Positions 1 to 11,319 of a stretch of DNA of 64,000 nt are shown here, piece after piece (the stretch's first letter is position 1; every line of letters begins with the position of its first letter). Source of the DNA: Ceraceosorus guamensis (Eukaryota > Basidiomycota > Exobasidiomycetes > Ceraceosorales > Ceraceosoraceae); contig NW_020290029.1 in NCBI RefSeq assembly GCF_003144195.1, positions 124,001 to 188,000 on the forward strand, given 5' to 3'. The position numbers and the translations under genes were made by a program. Below the pieces are notes generated by a model that was not told where the DNA came from, did not search any database, and worked only from the letters and a program-made list of their open reading frames with translations.

Positions 1-438
1 TGCGCTGCACGAAGTACATGCACGCAAACTCTGAAATGTCCTTGGCTGCTTGAGTCGCGAGAGGGCCACAATCCGCACCCGGCCTTGAGCCTCTCTGATC
101 ATAGCCGCACCATCCGTTCCCATCGCGAATCTTTGATCTCGACGATCGCCCCAAGATGGTCGCTAGCTAGCTCCGTATCTCCTTCCCATAACCCTTGCTT
201 GCTCTGCCCAAGCACATACATCGATACGCACCAATTCGTGCACCGTCATCTTCTCCTTTCGTCAACTTTCGTCAACAAATATTGACGACGCGAGCGAAAC
301 TCGCTCACCCAGCGACGGTCCCAAAAACAGAAAGCTCAAATTCTGTGGCTGTTTTCGGACACCTTGAGCTCAATAGTACCTTACCGCACTGCTCACTGTC
401 CAACATCTGTCAGCGAGCAGCTGCCAAGTTGCGGATCC
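1..438. other. Upstream region of the WOPR gene
   Basis: No gene is supported here. The frame of the following gene stays open upstream to about position 364, but the first codon there is TTG, so this is read as 5' UTR and promoter. A CTTTCGTCAACTTTCGTCAAC direct repeat lies near 255-275. Gti1/Pac2 genes often have long upstream regions, so the promoter probably extends beyond the window. Confidence 0.4.
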
Positions 439-2568
439 ATGTCTGCACACATTCAGCCACTTCCACGCTCTGGCTACGAGCGCGACGTCAACATGAACCG
501 TGGAAACATGTTTGGTCGACAGCAGCATGAGTACGAGCCTTCCGCAGGCGAGGGTTGGTACCCACAACACTCAGGGCCAAATTCTCATCCGCTACCGTAC
601 GGTGCAGTCGAGCCCGCGCAGTCCTTTTCGCCCACCGGCGATGAAGGCGGTCGCTACGTGCATCATGAGGCAATGTATCCGCATCGACAGCCCTATCCGT
701 CGTCAGCCGCTGCCCTGCATCCGGCCTTTGCCATGGGTGCAGATGTGGGGCACGCCCAAAGGCCGAATGGACCCCAAGGCGGCCCTTCCGGTGCACCTCA
801 ATTTTCGTACCAGCCACCTCAAGGATCGCAGTCTTTCTATGGTTTGCAGTATGGCCAGCCCTATCCACCTCACTCGTCCTACTATGACGTGCAGCCACCC
901 ACGGCAGTGCCTCCACAGCCCACTTCTCCTGTCGCAGGCGCTCACGAGGGTGATTTCAGCGCCGCGAATCCCGATGCGTTGGCACCAATTCAACAAGCAC
1001 CGACGTACCATGGCCATGTCAAATCCGCCAAAGATGCCATTCTTCTGCTTTCAGCCTGCGACCTCCCTCCAACAGCGGGATCTGATCCCAATTGTCCTCC
1101 ACCTCGTTGCGTCATGCGCCGTCTACTTGACAGCGAGCGTGCAGCGCTCGTCAAGTCGGGCTCCATATTTGCCTGGGACGAGAAGAAGGCCGGTATGCGC
1201 CGATGGACCGACGGCAAATGCTGGAGCGCAAGCCGCGTGTCTGGCTGCTTCTTGACCTATCGCGAGCTCGAAGTTCGAAAGCGTCCTGCAATGAGCTCGG
1301 CGAGCGGCACCACCGTTGCGACATCCAATCAATACAAACTCGACGGCCTGATCAAGCAGAGTTTCACCATCACCACTCAATCCGGTCGCAAGCTTCATGT
1401 CATCTCGTACTACACCAAACGTGACGTGCGCGAAGGCCGTCTACGCCGCATCAGTGAGGACCCTCGATTCGTGGGTGCAAGCGGCGGCGAGTGGGGTCTC
1501 AATGTCGACGAAGCAGAATACACGGATCCGACCCTTCGCGACGGCGCTGGCGAGGAGGTCATCGCTGCTGCTGCTGCGACCTCCTCACCCAGGGATGCCC
1601 TCAGCGGTCTGCCTCGTCGCAACAGTAGCGCAATCGATCGTCCCTCACACCAGCGATTTGGCAGCGGTCAGGGTTCCGGCAACTACTTCCCGGGCCTCGA
1701 GCCAGAAAGTCCACCGACAACGGGGACGAACAACTCCTCATTTGGCGTCCACCAGCCTTTAAGTCCTCCAAATGTCAGTGCTGCGTCTCCTCGTGGATTC
1801 GCAGATCAGACTGGTCGCGCGCATGGAGAAGGCCCTTCGTCAAATAACCCATCAGCCGCTCGAAGTGGACTCCTTGGTGGATCTTCGGCACATACCAGAT
1901 ACGCGCCGCAGTTGCCTCCACCGACGTCAGTCGTGCGGCCACTGAAACGCAATGCACCCTCGTCGCCTTCGTCCGACCGTCACGGTGGAGCCAGTGGTCT
2001 ACTAGTTTCTGGCGAACGTCCCTCGTCCAGCGACGCTTCTGTGGATCTCCCACCTCCTCAGCGGCCTAGACTCGCACGCATGCGAAGCTCCAGCATGTCG
2101 GGTCTAACACCGAACTCTTTCGATGGGACCAGTGCTCGACGCGGAGATAGCTTTCAGAGTGCCTCGAGCCTGGGAACCACCGTCAGCGCAACTTCCACTA
2201 GAGCGCTGTCAGAGGAACGCAACAAATTCACGAGCACCGACCACGACAGCGCAGTTGGTGCTCTGCTGAGCCTGCGAAGCTCTCAGTCTTCGCGATCCGC
2301 CGATCGATCCCCACCGATGGGCGGCGGATCGCAGACGGCCGCAAAATTTGCGGTGCCTGCCAGACCACCAGCTCAGCCTTTGCAGCAATTCAAGACGTTG
2401 TCAATGGGACCTGCGGCCGTCATCGGTGCGAAACACACTCTCACCTCGACGAGCGTGCCTTCGAGCCCTGTTGCTTCTTCCTTTGGCGGCGCGTTGACAA
2501 CCACTCAAGTTCCCGAAAGGTCCACTTCGGATCGATTTGCCCTCAACAAGCTCACTGTACGACTCTGA
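439..2568 (+). CDS. Gti1/Pac2 (WOPR) family transcription factor
   Basis: Single-exon gene, 709 residues. The first half of the WOPR DNA-binding domain starts near residue 190 (YHGHVKSAKDAILLLSACDL) and includes the family signature WTDGKCWSASRVSGCFLTYR at about 256-275. The second half follows a short spacer near 308-335 (TITTQSGRKLHVISYYTKRD). The N-terminal 190 residues are Pro/Gln/Tyr-rich and the C-terminal 370 are Ser/Pro-rich and disordered, as is usual for this family. WOPR proteins such as Wor1, Ryp1, Sge1 and Gti1 are nuclear regulators of morphology, effector expression and pathogenic development; that role here is inference. The start is the first ATG (439). The open frame reaches about 364 but begins with TTG there. 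No intron is needed. Confidence 0.93.
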   Translation: MSAHIQPLPRSGYERDVNMNRGNMFGRQQHEYEPSAGEGWYPQHSGPNSHPLPYGAVEPAQSFSPTGDEGGRYVHHEAMYPHRQPYPSSAAALHPAFAMGADVGHAQRPNGPQGGPSGAPQFSYQPPQGSQSFYGLQYGQPYPPHSSYYDVQPPTAVPPQPTSPVAGAHEGDFSAANPDALAPIQQAPTYHGHVKSAKDAILLLSACDLPPTAGSDPNCPPPRCVMRRLLDSERAALVKSGSIFAWDEKKAGMRRWTDGKCWSASRVSGCFLTYRELEVRKRPAMSSASGTTVATSNQYKLDGLIKQSFTITTQSGRKLHVISYYTKRDVREGRLRRISEDPRFVGASGGEWGLNVDEAEYTDPTLRDGAGEEVIAAAAATSSPRDALSGLPRRNSSAIDRPSHQRFGSGQGSGNYFPGLEPESPPTTGTNNSSFGVHQPLSPPNVSAASPRGFADQTGRAHGEGPSSNNPSAARSGLLGGSSAHTRYAPQLPPPTSVVRPLKRNAPSSPSSDRHGGASGLLVSGERPSSSDASVDLPPPQRPRLARMRSSSMSGLTPNSFDGTSARRGDSFQSASSLGTTVSATSTRALSEERNKFTSTDHDSAVGALLSLRSSQSSRSADRSPPMGGGSQTAAKFAVPARPPAQPLQQFKTLSMGPAAVIGAKHTLTSTSVPSSPVASSFGGALTTTQVPERSTSDRFALNKLTVRL

Positions 2569-4407
2569 GCGCTACCTCGCAGATGCACTTTCCTTCCTCA
2601 TCCCGTGAGCCCTTGACGCTGCCGTTCGGCCTTGGGCTCACAGAAATCTGCGCGCCTGTTTCAGTCTCGTCTCCCTCATGCGCCCATGCGAAACTCTGTA
2701 TTATCATCGTTCGAAAGCTAAAATGTCAAACCCACTTCATACTTCTCTTAGTCTCGACGATGAAGCTGGGCAGGTCGCACACGGAACGCAGCGATCCCCG
2801 CGAGATTGGCGGATGTGCTAGGTCGACGAAAAACTTTCCTGAGTGCGCCTCGGCTTGCTCTCGCCTCGGGCTCGCACACAGCTCTGTGGCCTTCGCTCGT
2901 GTGAACCCTCGTGGGTCCAGGTATCGAGCTGAGCAACGTTGAGCTACACCTCGGTGACGTTGGGGCAAAGCTCTGACCTTTGATCGAACAGCACCCTGGC
3001 CAGGCGCGACCATGACACCAATATAGGCCTCTCTATGTCCATCTTTTGGTCGCACGACGCGAATGACCCCTCCGTAGATGCAACAAGAGGGCGTGGCGCT
3101 GACCAGAGCTGCTTCAGTCACGAGTTGCAAGATGCAAGTCAAACACGCCGTCCCGAGTCACGACTCACGACGCACGACGCACGATCTAGCGCTTGCGCTT
3201 TCCTATCGTGTCGGCACTCGGGCGCCGGGTATCATGTCGCGCCGAGATCAGCAGCTCTAAATTGCGAGGATCAAGTCCACCGTGCGACCCTTGAGCGGGC
3301 CGACAGGCGTGCAAATGCTTCACTGTGTTGCGCGCAGGTGGCCGGCATGATGCATCGATCGAGAATCGAGATTTCAGTGGTCACTTCGGAGTGTGGGAGT
3401 GTGAGTGTCTTGAACTGCAACGTGGTGGTACCTCACCTCGCTTTCTGCCCGATTGCTATCACGCCGACTAAGCGGCATCGGCCGGCAGCTGCCACGAGGT
3501 AAGATCACAATTTGCAGGCCTTCTTCTCTCCCTTTATGACTCTCTGGACGCAGTCGTGAGTGATGGCTCCGAGTGGAAATGAGCAGACATGAACGTCTTT
3601 GCTACGCCATGAGCTGACCCGTGGACCGGTCGCATTCGTGAGTCTCCTACCGAAACAAAGCGCGCGTGACAGTCGTATTGTAGATGGACCGGGCCGGTTG
3701 GCTGCACCGGCACCATGCTGCGCGTTGCTCACTATGCATGCATAAAGGCGAGCGCCCTGCACTCACAGTCGTGACTCAAGAGTCGATCGTGATCGTGATC
3801 GTGACTCGCGACTGCATGCTGTGCTAGCTGTGCCGGACAGGCACACCGCAACGCACCGCGTCTGCTGTCCCACCGCGCGACCCAGTGCGGTGCACGCAAC
3901 GCATTTCGGTACATATATGCATGCATCATATGCGGCACACGGCCATGCATGGACGAGCGCGAGCGCAGCTGGCGTCGCGCGCGAGCCAACCAATATCACC
4001 TCGCCGCGCTTTCGCTCGCTTCCAACCCTCATTGCTCGCTCATCCATCCTTCTTCTCGACATCCGCACAACTACCTACCTCCTTTCTAAACAGGGCTCGT
4101 CTCCTCCTTTGTTCATTTTCGTGCGTCCGAGTCGAATTGCGACGCACCTTGCCGACGCGTGACTCGCCTTTGCTCAAGAATCAGAAGCGCTTGAGTCCTG
4201 GCAAACGGAAGAAACTCCGCTTCTTATTGACTTCTCCCGCTTCGAGATTGATACCGTACCGCACATGCGACAATCACTGAAGGCGTAGACGGTTGGTGCA
4301 CGCATGCTTCCCGCCCCGTCACAGCGCTCTTTCAGATTAGACCCCGGCGTGGACACTCGGTCCTTTGCGCTGTCACACTCGGCGGTTGCTAGTAGCACGA
4401 CTCCACA
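2569..4407. other. Gene-poor spacer with GTGATC and GTCGTGAGTC-like repeats
   Basis: About 1.8 kb between two plus-strand genes. The short open frames overlap on both strands, match no family I recognise and lack plausible splice partners. Simple sequence includes a GTGATC tandem near 3783-3808, repeated CACGACTCACGACGCACGAC near 3160-3182, and CATGCAT clusters near 3735 and 3917-3930. It probably holds the WOPR 3' UTR and the promoter of the downstream membrane protein gene. Confidence 0.4.
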
Positions 4408-7012
4408 ATGCCATCGTCCTCCACCACGTCCAGCAGAAGCGTCCTATCGCGAGCTGGGGACCGGGTGCGCGTGCCTGCGCTGCTGCAACCTGCTGCGAAA
4501 GCCTACGCTCTCGGCTACCTCCTAGACGTCTTGCCAGCGATTCTCAAGCTTTTGATCCGGTACGTCGCCTCTCAGTCTCGACGCATCGCTGCTGTTCAGA
4601 AGAGGCAGCGCGAGGAACGGGCGGTAGCGAGGAGTCGTGCGAACGAAAGCAAGGGAATCAAGCTGGGAGATGAGAAGCAGGCTCCATTGCCGACGACCTT
4701 GGCAGAAGATGCCATCAAGCCTGCAATCGCCGAGCTTCCGCTCTTCGCCGCACGCATCGTTCGAGCTCTGATTAGAGCTTTGGGTCCTCATGGCATGGCT
4801 GCTGCATCAGCCATCGCTCTGGCGGGCACTTCTACTCTAGAGCGGGTCATCCTAACGACCTTCAATGCTCGCAGCTCGAGCGCTTCGGGTGTGGAAGAGC
4901 TGGCTCGTCGAACGGCCCAGTTGAAGCTTTCAGCTACATTCTTGGCCGCGACTGTGTCCAGTGGTGCCGCACTCCTGCTCCTCCAAAGTGCACCAGTATC
5001 GTCGCGGCTCTCGCAGAAGGTTCCCGCTCCGGACGAGGAAGCAGCAGAGCGAGCTGCCGAGGCAATCGCTGCCGGCTTGCAAGCTCCACAGACCAACTCA
5101 GGACCTCCGAGCTCATCTCAGCCAAAGAGAAGCGCTACTGGTGGATCCGCATTGGCACTTCTCAATCCTTTCAGGAAGAGTGACGCCAATTTGGATGCAC
5201 CCGGAGTGCAGCTACCCACACCCTTTGCACCTGGCGGACATTTCTTAGCTCGCCTGACCAGTCTTTCTGTATCGGCTTCTCCCGGCGCACCCGGCTCAAG
5301 AACGGAGGGGGCTCGGTCACCTATCACGTCGCCGACTACAGAGAAGAGCTCCATCGGCAGCGGGCCTGAGCCTTCTCACAGCCGTGAGGGATCCGCAGCA
5401 TCTCTCAATGCGAGAATTTCCCAGATCAACGGAGGGCCAGGACACCACAAGACCCCTTCTATCTCGGTCTCTGAAGCTGAAGGAGTCCAGAGCAAGCCTC
5501 GAGATAGGATTCCGAAAGCACTTGGCAAGCCCAGCCCGACCATCGACCTCACACTCTTTGCACTCGTGCGCGCTATGGACACATTTGCGCGTTCTGGGGC
5601 TTTCATGGGGAGTGTCTTTGGTTCGGCACGCTCAGCGGCGGCCGCAAGTCCAGCTTTGGCTTCTATGGCGTTCGGTCCCAAAGCAGGGGCCGTACCATCT
5701 AGAGCAGCCACGAAGCAAGGCATCGTTCGGACCATTGGTAGCTGGACGACCAGTCAGGCTGAAGGTCTGACGTTCGTCGTTTCGTGCGCTGTCATCATGT
5801 GGAGCTGGTTCTATGCACCAGAACGGCTACCGCCTACTTACGTCAAGTGGATAACGAATCTTGCGACTATGGACGAGAGGCTCCTCTTCGCTCTCAGATC
5901 CCGTCACAAGAGCAACCCATATCGGTGGGACTATCAGGACACGCGTTGTCCGCCCCAAGCAATCGACTTGTGTGGTTCTCTGGCAGAGTCACTCGGTCAC
6001 CCTTACGAGTGGGGAGACCCATCAAGACTGCCAGCAACAAAGCAGCAAGCACAACAAATGCTGCTCAAAGCGCGCGCAGAAGCTGCAGCAGCCAGGCGGG
6101 AAGGGCGAGCGCCGGCGATCCAGCCGCATCGGGAGGGCAAGGAGCCAGGCTACATCATGAATGGCTGCAGCGGCCCTAGAGGCCGGGGAAAGATGGCGGG
6201 AATGCCCTGCGAGATTGTTCACTGCGGTGTGGGAGGCGGAAATTGCTGGGCGAACGCTGCGATACGCTGGCTCAGAGCTTGGAAAGTCTGCATGGGCATC
6301 TACTTTCCCGTACATCTGCTTCCGCGTTTGCTGTTCGGTTTCAAAGGCTTTGCCAAACAACCGCTGCCAGTGCTTTTAAAGGTGCTTAAGGGCAGCGCAA
6401 GGAGCGCCAGCTTCTTGTCCACCTTCATCGCTAGCATTTGGTGAGTCGCAAAGACGGTCAGCGCCTCAGGTGCAAGCTGACTCGATCACCTCTCCTTCTT
6501 GGCTGATCTCTTAACAGGTTCATGGTGTGCCTAGGAAGATCCATCTTGTTCCCGAAGCTGTTCCCTCATGTCTCGCATTCCTTCTGGGACGCAGGCTTTG
6601 GTCCGCTCCTCGGAAGCCTGACTTGCGGCTGGAGCGTCTTCATCGAAGAGAAGCGCAAGCGGGCAGAAATGGCTTTGTACGTCGCTCCGCGCGCCCTCTT
6701 TGCCTGTGCCGAGATCGCAAAGCCTGGGTGGGTCAGCAGCGGTGCGAGGGGAGCCCTCTGGACAGAAAGGTGAGTCAGATCGTTATAGAGAAGCAGATGC
6801 AAATTTGAATTGGTGTTGAGAGAGCGGGGCAACCTTGCTTCTGCCTTGGCAGGATTTTGTTCGGCCTCAGCCTCGGGGTCATTACATCGGCGGCTAGACA
6901 TAGACCAGATTTGCTTCGCGGCATCACCAGCACGATGGCGTGGGTCGTCAAGACTTCGGCAACAACTCGATCACCAGGTCAAATGCCAGAAGGGCTCAAG
7001 CCCTCCAGATGA
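4408..7012 (+). CDS. TMEM135-like multi-pass membrane protein
   Basis: Three exons: 4408-6440, 6518-6769 and 6853-7012, joined by GTGAGT...CAG introns of 77 and 83 nt; 814 residues. The C-terminal third matches the TMEM135 / Tim17-like family: a Cys-rich stretch from residue 601 (CEIVHCGVGGGNCW), then WLRAWKVCMGIYFP, and two glycine-rich helices, SASFLSTFIASIWF across intron 1 and GPLLGSLTCGWSVFIEE in exon 2. Several hydrophobic helices lie at about 20-60, 110-150, 175-200 and 430-460, separated by a Ser/Pro-rich loop (about 215-370). Animal TMEM135 is linked to peroxisomes, mitochondria and lipid handling; the fungal role is unknown. The gene converges on the next one, with stop codons 50 nt apart. 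Confidence 0.85.
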
Positions 7013-7061
7013 AATACATGCTCTCCGACATGCAGCCGGAGCGAAAGTAGCGATTGGGTGA

Positions 7062-7958
7062 TCAGTCCGAATCGCAGTCTGTAGAGAAGCACAGGGGCAG
7101 GTTCGGTGGCCTTGTAGCGCCTGCTGAAAGCTTGATTGAGCCCATGATCAATCTTGGTTCTTGAAGGCACTTGTCCACTGCATGCTCCATCGGACTGACA
7201 CCTCTGACTCGCCGAGTTGTGCGCGGGCGCTTGGAATTTGGCCTGGACGCGCTTTGAGCAGAGCTCTTGGGTTTTGGCGGAGCTGATGCCGAGGTGCCTT
7301 TGGCTTCGAGATGCAGCAACTTGGGGTGTCGTTGCATATTGCAATCCACACCTAGGCTGCTATCTGCTGCATGCAGGATGTTGCTCGTGAGAGCGTCCCT
7401 GCTGTGCAAGCTCAACAGTCCTGGCGCGATCTGCTGCTCGACATGATCCGACGCTGAGGCTGAGCTGGCTTGGCTCGATGTGAATGTCGGACCTGCAATC
7501 CCATTGCGCTTGACTTGCTTCGCCTCTTGACATTCTTGCACGGGTATGAGCTTCGCTGTGGGCATGGAGAAGATTCTGCTCGATGGCGGCAAGCCTGAAG
7601 CGCTTCGACGCTTGTTGATGCTCTCTAGTACACCTTTTTGAAGATCTGGATCCAGCGCTGGAGCAGAACAGTGCAAAGTGGCACGGCGAGGGGCTATAGA
7701 TGCGCTTCCCGGCCCAATTGGCGGCTTGGACACACGCTGCGACTGGGCAGGCTTGACTGACGGCTGCAGATAGTCCAGAATGGACTTTTGCACCGTTGCT
7801 GAAGGCCTCAGACTACCAATGCCCCTTGCGCCGATAGAGGGTGCGAATGTCGATTGTTGAGATGCTCTCGTCAAGCTGCTGGATGGCTCCGTCATGTGCT
7901 GCTCCTCCTTTGCGCCTTTGGAGGCGGAGAGGTCATTGTGTGGTTCGCCGGCCTTCAT
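7062..7958 (-). CDS. Serine-rich protein of unknown function
   Basis: Open frame of 298 residues from the ATG at 7958. The frame stays open upstream to 8000 but only from TTG there, and an upstream exon between about 8010 and 8280 is possible because frames in that stretch also look partly coding. No domain is recognised. The protein is rich in Ser, Ala, Pro and Lys and predicted disordered. One short motif, QKSILDYL at about residue 57, resembles a degenerate PCNA-interacting (PIP) box, Q-x-x-I-x-x-Y-L, which would suggest a replication or repair partner; this is weak inference. The gene is tail to tail with the TMEM135-like gene. Confidence 0.5.
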   Translation of the reverse strand: MKAGEPHNDLSASKGAKEEQHMTEPSSSLTRASQQSTFAPSIGARGIGSLRPSATVQKSILDYLQPSVKPAQSQRVSKPPIGPGSASIAPRRATLHCSAPALDPDLQKGVLESINKRRSASGLPPSSRIFSMPTAKLIPVQECQEAKQVKRNGIAGPTFTSSQASSASASDHVEQQIAPGLLSLHSRDALTSNILHAADSSLGVDCNMQRHPKLLHLEAKGTSASAPPKPKSSAQSASRPNSKRPRTTRRVRGVSPMEHAVDKCLQEPRLIMGSIKLSAGATRPPNLPLCFSTDCDSD

Positions 7959-8000
7959 ACTGACGTGCTCGGCTGAGGAGTATCTTTTGACGCCGCTCAA

Positions 8001-11000
8001 TGGTCAGCAGAAGCAGTTGCGGATGGTGTCGGATGAGCTTTGTCAAGTGCGCGCATGGTATGGTGATTAAGGCAAAGGCGTAGCTTCTGTTGATATGCTT
8101 GGACGTCAGACCTCTGCAAGACTCTGAGCAGCTTTGAAGACATGTAGGTGACGGTGCACAATTGGGTATGTATACAGCTGCCTGACTTGTCAGGAGTATA
8201 AGTCGATGCCGCAGATCTTGGCTCGTACACCTGATTAGACTCGCGCCTGATTGCTCTTGTGCGACTTGGTTCATCATCTCCTCGAGGTGGCGGCGTCTGA
8301 TTGAGGTAGGAGACCTTGATGTCAAGTATGTGAGTAGTGTAGCAATGTGAATGATTGTTTGAATTCGCACCCGCTCAGTCGTGGCGCAGCCTCCTCTCTC
8401 CATTTAGCATTCAAGACTCGCGTTCTCTCACCAATCACGGCCCGCTCATCACTTCGACGGCCATGCAACGCCGCAGCTGAAAGGCCGCGGTCTCCGCGTA
8501 CGTGCTAACTTGGTGTTTGTATTGCCGGATCGCATTATGCTCCTAAGACGATTGTGTAACCTAGCTAGATAACACTTGAACACGGATCACAGCTTGTGCC
8601 GCTGCTGATGCTGATGTATGTTCAAGACGGTGCGCGATGCGCAATCGATCGTTACTGCCCAACTCTCACACCGCACTTCGTGACTCTAGGGTCTTCTGGC
8701 TACGAAGGACAGAATTGAGTGTTGTCCAAGCTGGAAAAGCAGACAATCACGCAAGCAAACGTATGTTCAGGGGACAGGCAAGTCAAGCACGAGCTACGTG
8801 GGTCTATGATCGCTGCTGCTTGTTACGGATCGAGTGCCTTCACAATCGCGAATGCTCAACTCTTCCCTTGATCGAAGTGCTCCTTTTTGCTTGGGCAATG
8901 ACGAGACCTCGATGTTTGGCTGAAGGCATGTCAGAGCGCCTGCGCTTGCAGTATAACGAGGTTCATTATTGTTCTCTCGCGTAGACGGTGTCGGGATTGT
9001 TTCAGCTCGCGACCAGGTGGGACATCGGTGACATCCAGCAGCACGCCCAGCAGGACGGGACGGCGCGGAGACCCGGGACCTTGGCGCGCATTGGAGCTCG
9101 CTTGTCCTACCGCTGCGCCCCGTCCAAGCACATCCCGCAAGTCTGAGTCCTGATTGCGGCTTTGCTGCTTGTGAGCGTGCGCGAAATAAGGCTATCGACT
9201 CAATCCTGATTCGTCAGTCACTCAGTCGTGAGTGTACCATTTCGTGTGCCAACGTCGAGGTTGATCTGGTCGCCAGTCACGTGAGTCGATAGTCGTGAAA
9301 GCAGCGCAGCGCAGAGCAACGCAGGGCGGCGGGCTGCACGTATCATGGATGTATACACTCTGACTCTTGACTATATGCATGCGGCTGCTGGCTGCTCATG
9401 TTCGCGCTTGACGCCCCTGACCTTTACGCTCCGCTTGCTTCTGCTGTACCAGAGGCGTGCGTATTTGAATTGTGACGTGCAGATTGACGACATCAGCTAG
9501 GCTTCGAGTCTTGAGTTCATTAGTCTGATTCAAGATCGATCGGCTGTGCCACTGCCAGCATTGCGCGCCTTGCGCTCTAAAAAAAGGTCTTATCGCCACA
9601 ACGCGAGCATTCGTGACCGATTGACATTTTGTTGGAGAACCGCAACATCTGACGATTTGAGAAGAGCCAGAGTGCACATACCGCTCTCGCGAAACAGCGC
9701 GGCTAGCGGCGCGGTGGATGAGGATGCCAAAAGGTGACTCGCATACATTGCGCGGGGAGAGGAGCCTGCCTGCCTACCTACGCGCAAACATGCGGTGAAG
9801 CCCGAGACGCTAATCTAGGAAAAGCATGCAGCTCGCGCTTATAGCAAACGCAAGCACTGTACAGTACACGGTCATGAGGTGTGAGTACCACTAGCGAAGG
9901 CAAAGGCGATCATCGTGGCCGCTCCCAGGCACGCAAGCCCCTCTCTCTCTCCCTGTGCGTGGTGTCTGGTCTCGGTCGCGATCACGAATCTGTTTGCCTT
10001 GTATAGATATCTCCGCCACCGCAAGAGCCGCGGGCCAGCGGCAGCATGCATGCATGCATGCACCCACGTCTGTGTTTATGCACACCAGCGACGGACTCCA
10101 GCGGCAGAACGGAGATTCTGCGCTCCAACGCGGGCAGGAAAGCGGCCGCCTACAATAATAATAGCTAGCTCACCCCTCGAGATTGCGGAACTCACAAATC
10201 GCACAAAGCGGAGATGACCGAGCGCGACTGACAGCTATCTCGGCAAGAAGGAAAGCACACTGGTGACTCTAAAGATTCTCCTCCTTGGCCTATACTCGTC
10301 ACCTGATTGTGCATGTGTGCCTTCCAAATAGGCAAGAGGAGGGCCAGGTGATAGGTACACCTTCACGTCACTGCCAGTCAAGTCAGTCTGACTTCTACCA
10401 GCCAGCCATCGTGCCGAGTCGGCACTTTCTTTTTGACACCGACGGGTGGTCCTGGAGCTGATGCATGCGTGGCTGCCATGCAAGTCACGAGTCGTGAGTG
10501 TGAGTGTAGGCCAGAGGCATGTTTAAATGCATGCATGCGCAACTCTTCCGCCGGATCGGCATCTGCTGGCCATGCAGCAGCAATTAAGCAGCCTGCTGCT
10601 GCTGCGTCGATGCGATACTGAACAGGCACTCACTCACATACTCGTGATTGACCAGAGGTTCATACGCAGCAACAGTGCCGGAGGTGTGGTACTGCAGCTA
10701 GTAGTCACATACGTTGTAGCACAGGAAGCGACGATAGCGGATCTATTCTTGTCGCCCGCTGTCGTGGACCGTTGAATACAGTACGAGCTTTGCCCTCGTG
10801 CTGCTGCCGGCGGCAGTGGAATTGTCTGCGATCTTCGTTGCTGCTATTGATGCACGTCACCCACTACCGTTCAGGTGCGGAGTTTGCACAAACCTAGTCG
10901 CGTCCAGGCAACTCGCCTGTCAAAGCTTCGCAGGGGCAGGTACTTTTGTGCCCGTCGTTTGGCACAGGCGGGCGGATGCTCCTGTCCAGCAGAGCTTGTG

Positions 11001-11319
11001 GGCCGTTGGTGTCGCGGGTGTACGTGACTGATTGCAGCCGTCGTCGAGGGCCCTTCACATGACCATTCGAATCGCACTCAGCACTACTTTATGTTCCCTA
11101 TCGACCACTTCTGCTCAAACTCCCACATTCCCTCATAGCTCCTTCTGTCTCTGACTCGTTGCTACTCATCCAACTCAGGCCAAACGCATTGCGAAGCTTG
11201 CTCCCACCGACCCCTACGGTCTATCACTGCTACATTTACTTTTGACGTCTTGAGCTTGAAGCCAAGCCTTTTTCGCCTTCCCCCCGCGTCTCCCGTCTCG
11301 CATCTTCTACTGATTCAAC
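8001..11319. other. Gene-poor 3.3 kb spacer with simple repeats
   Basis: No gene could be supported on either strand apart from a possible upstream exon of the serine-rich gene (8010-8280). All open frames are short and in competing phases. Simple sequence includes a CT run near 9943-9955, a pure ATGC tandem at 10044-10062, further CATGCATG blocks near 10460, 10523 and 9376, and GTGAGTCGTGAGT-type words near 9225-9300 and 10490-10510. The last 200 nt are CT-rich, which fits a strong fungal promoter for the mannoprotein gene at 11320. Confidence 0.45.
10044..10062. repeat. (ATGC)n microsatellite
   Basis: Uninterrupted ATGC repeats, 19 bases long, inside the gene-poor spacer. Shorter blocks of the same unit occur near 10463 and 10523. 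Confidence 0.85.
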
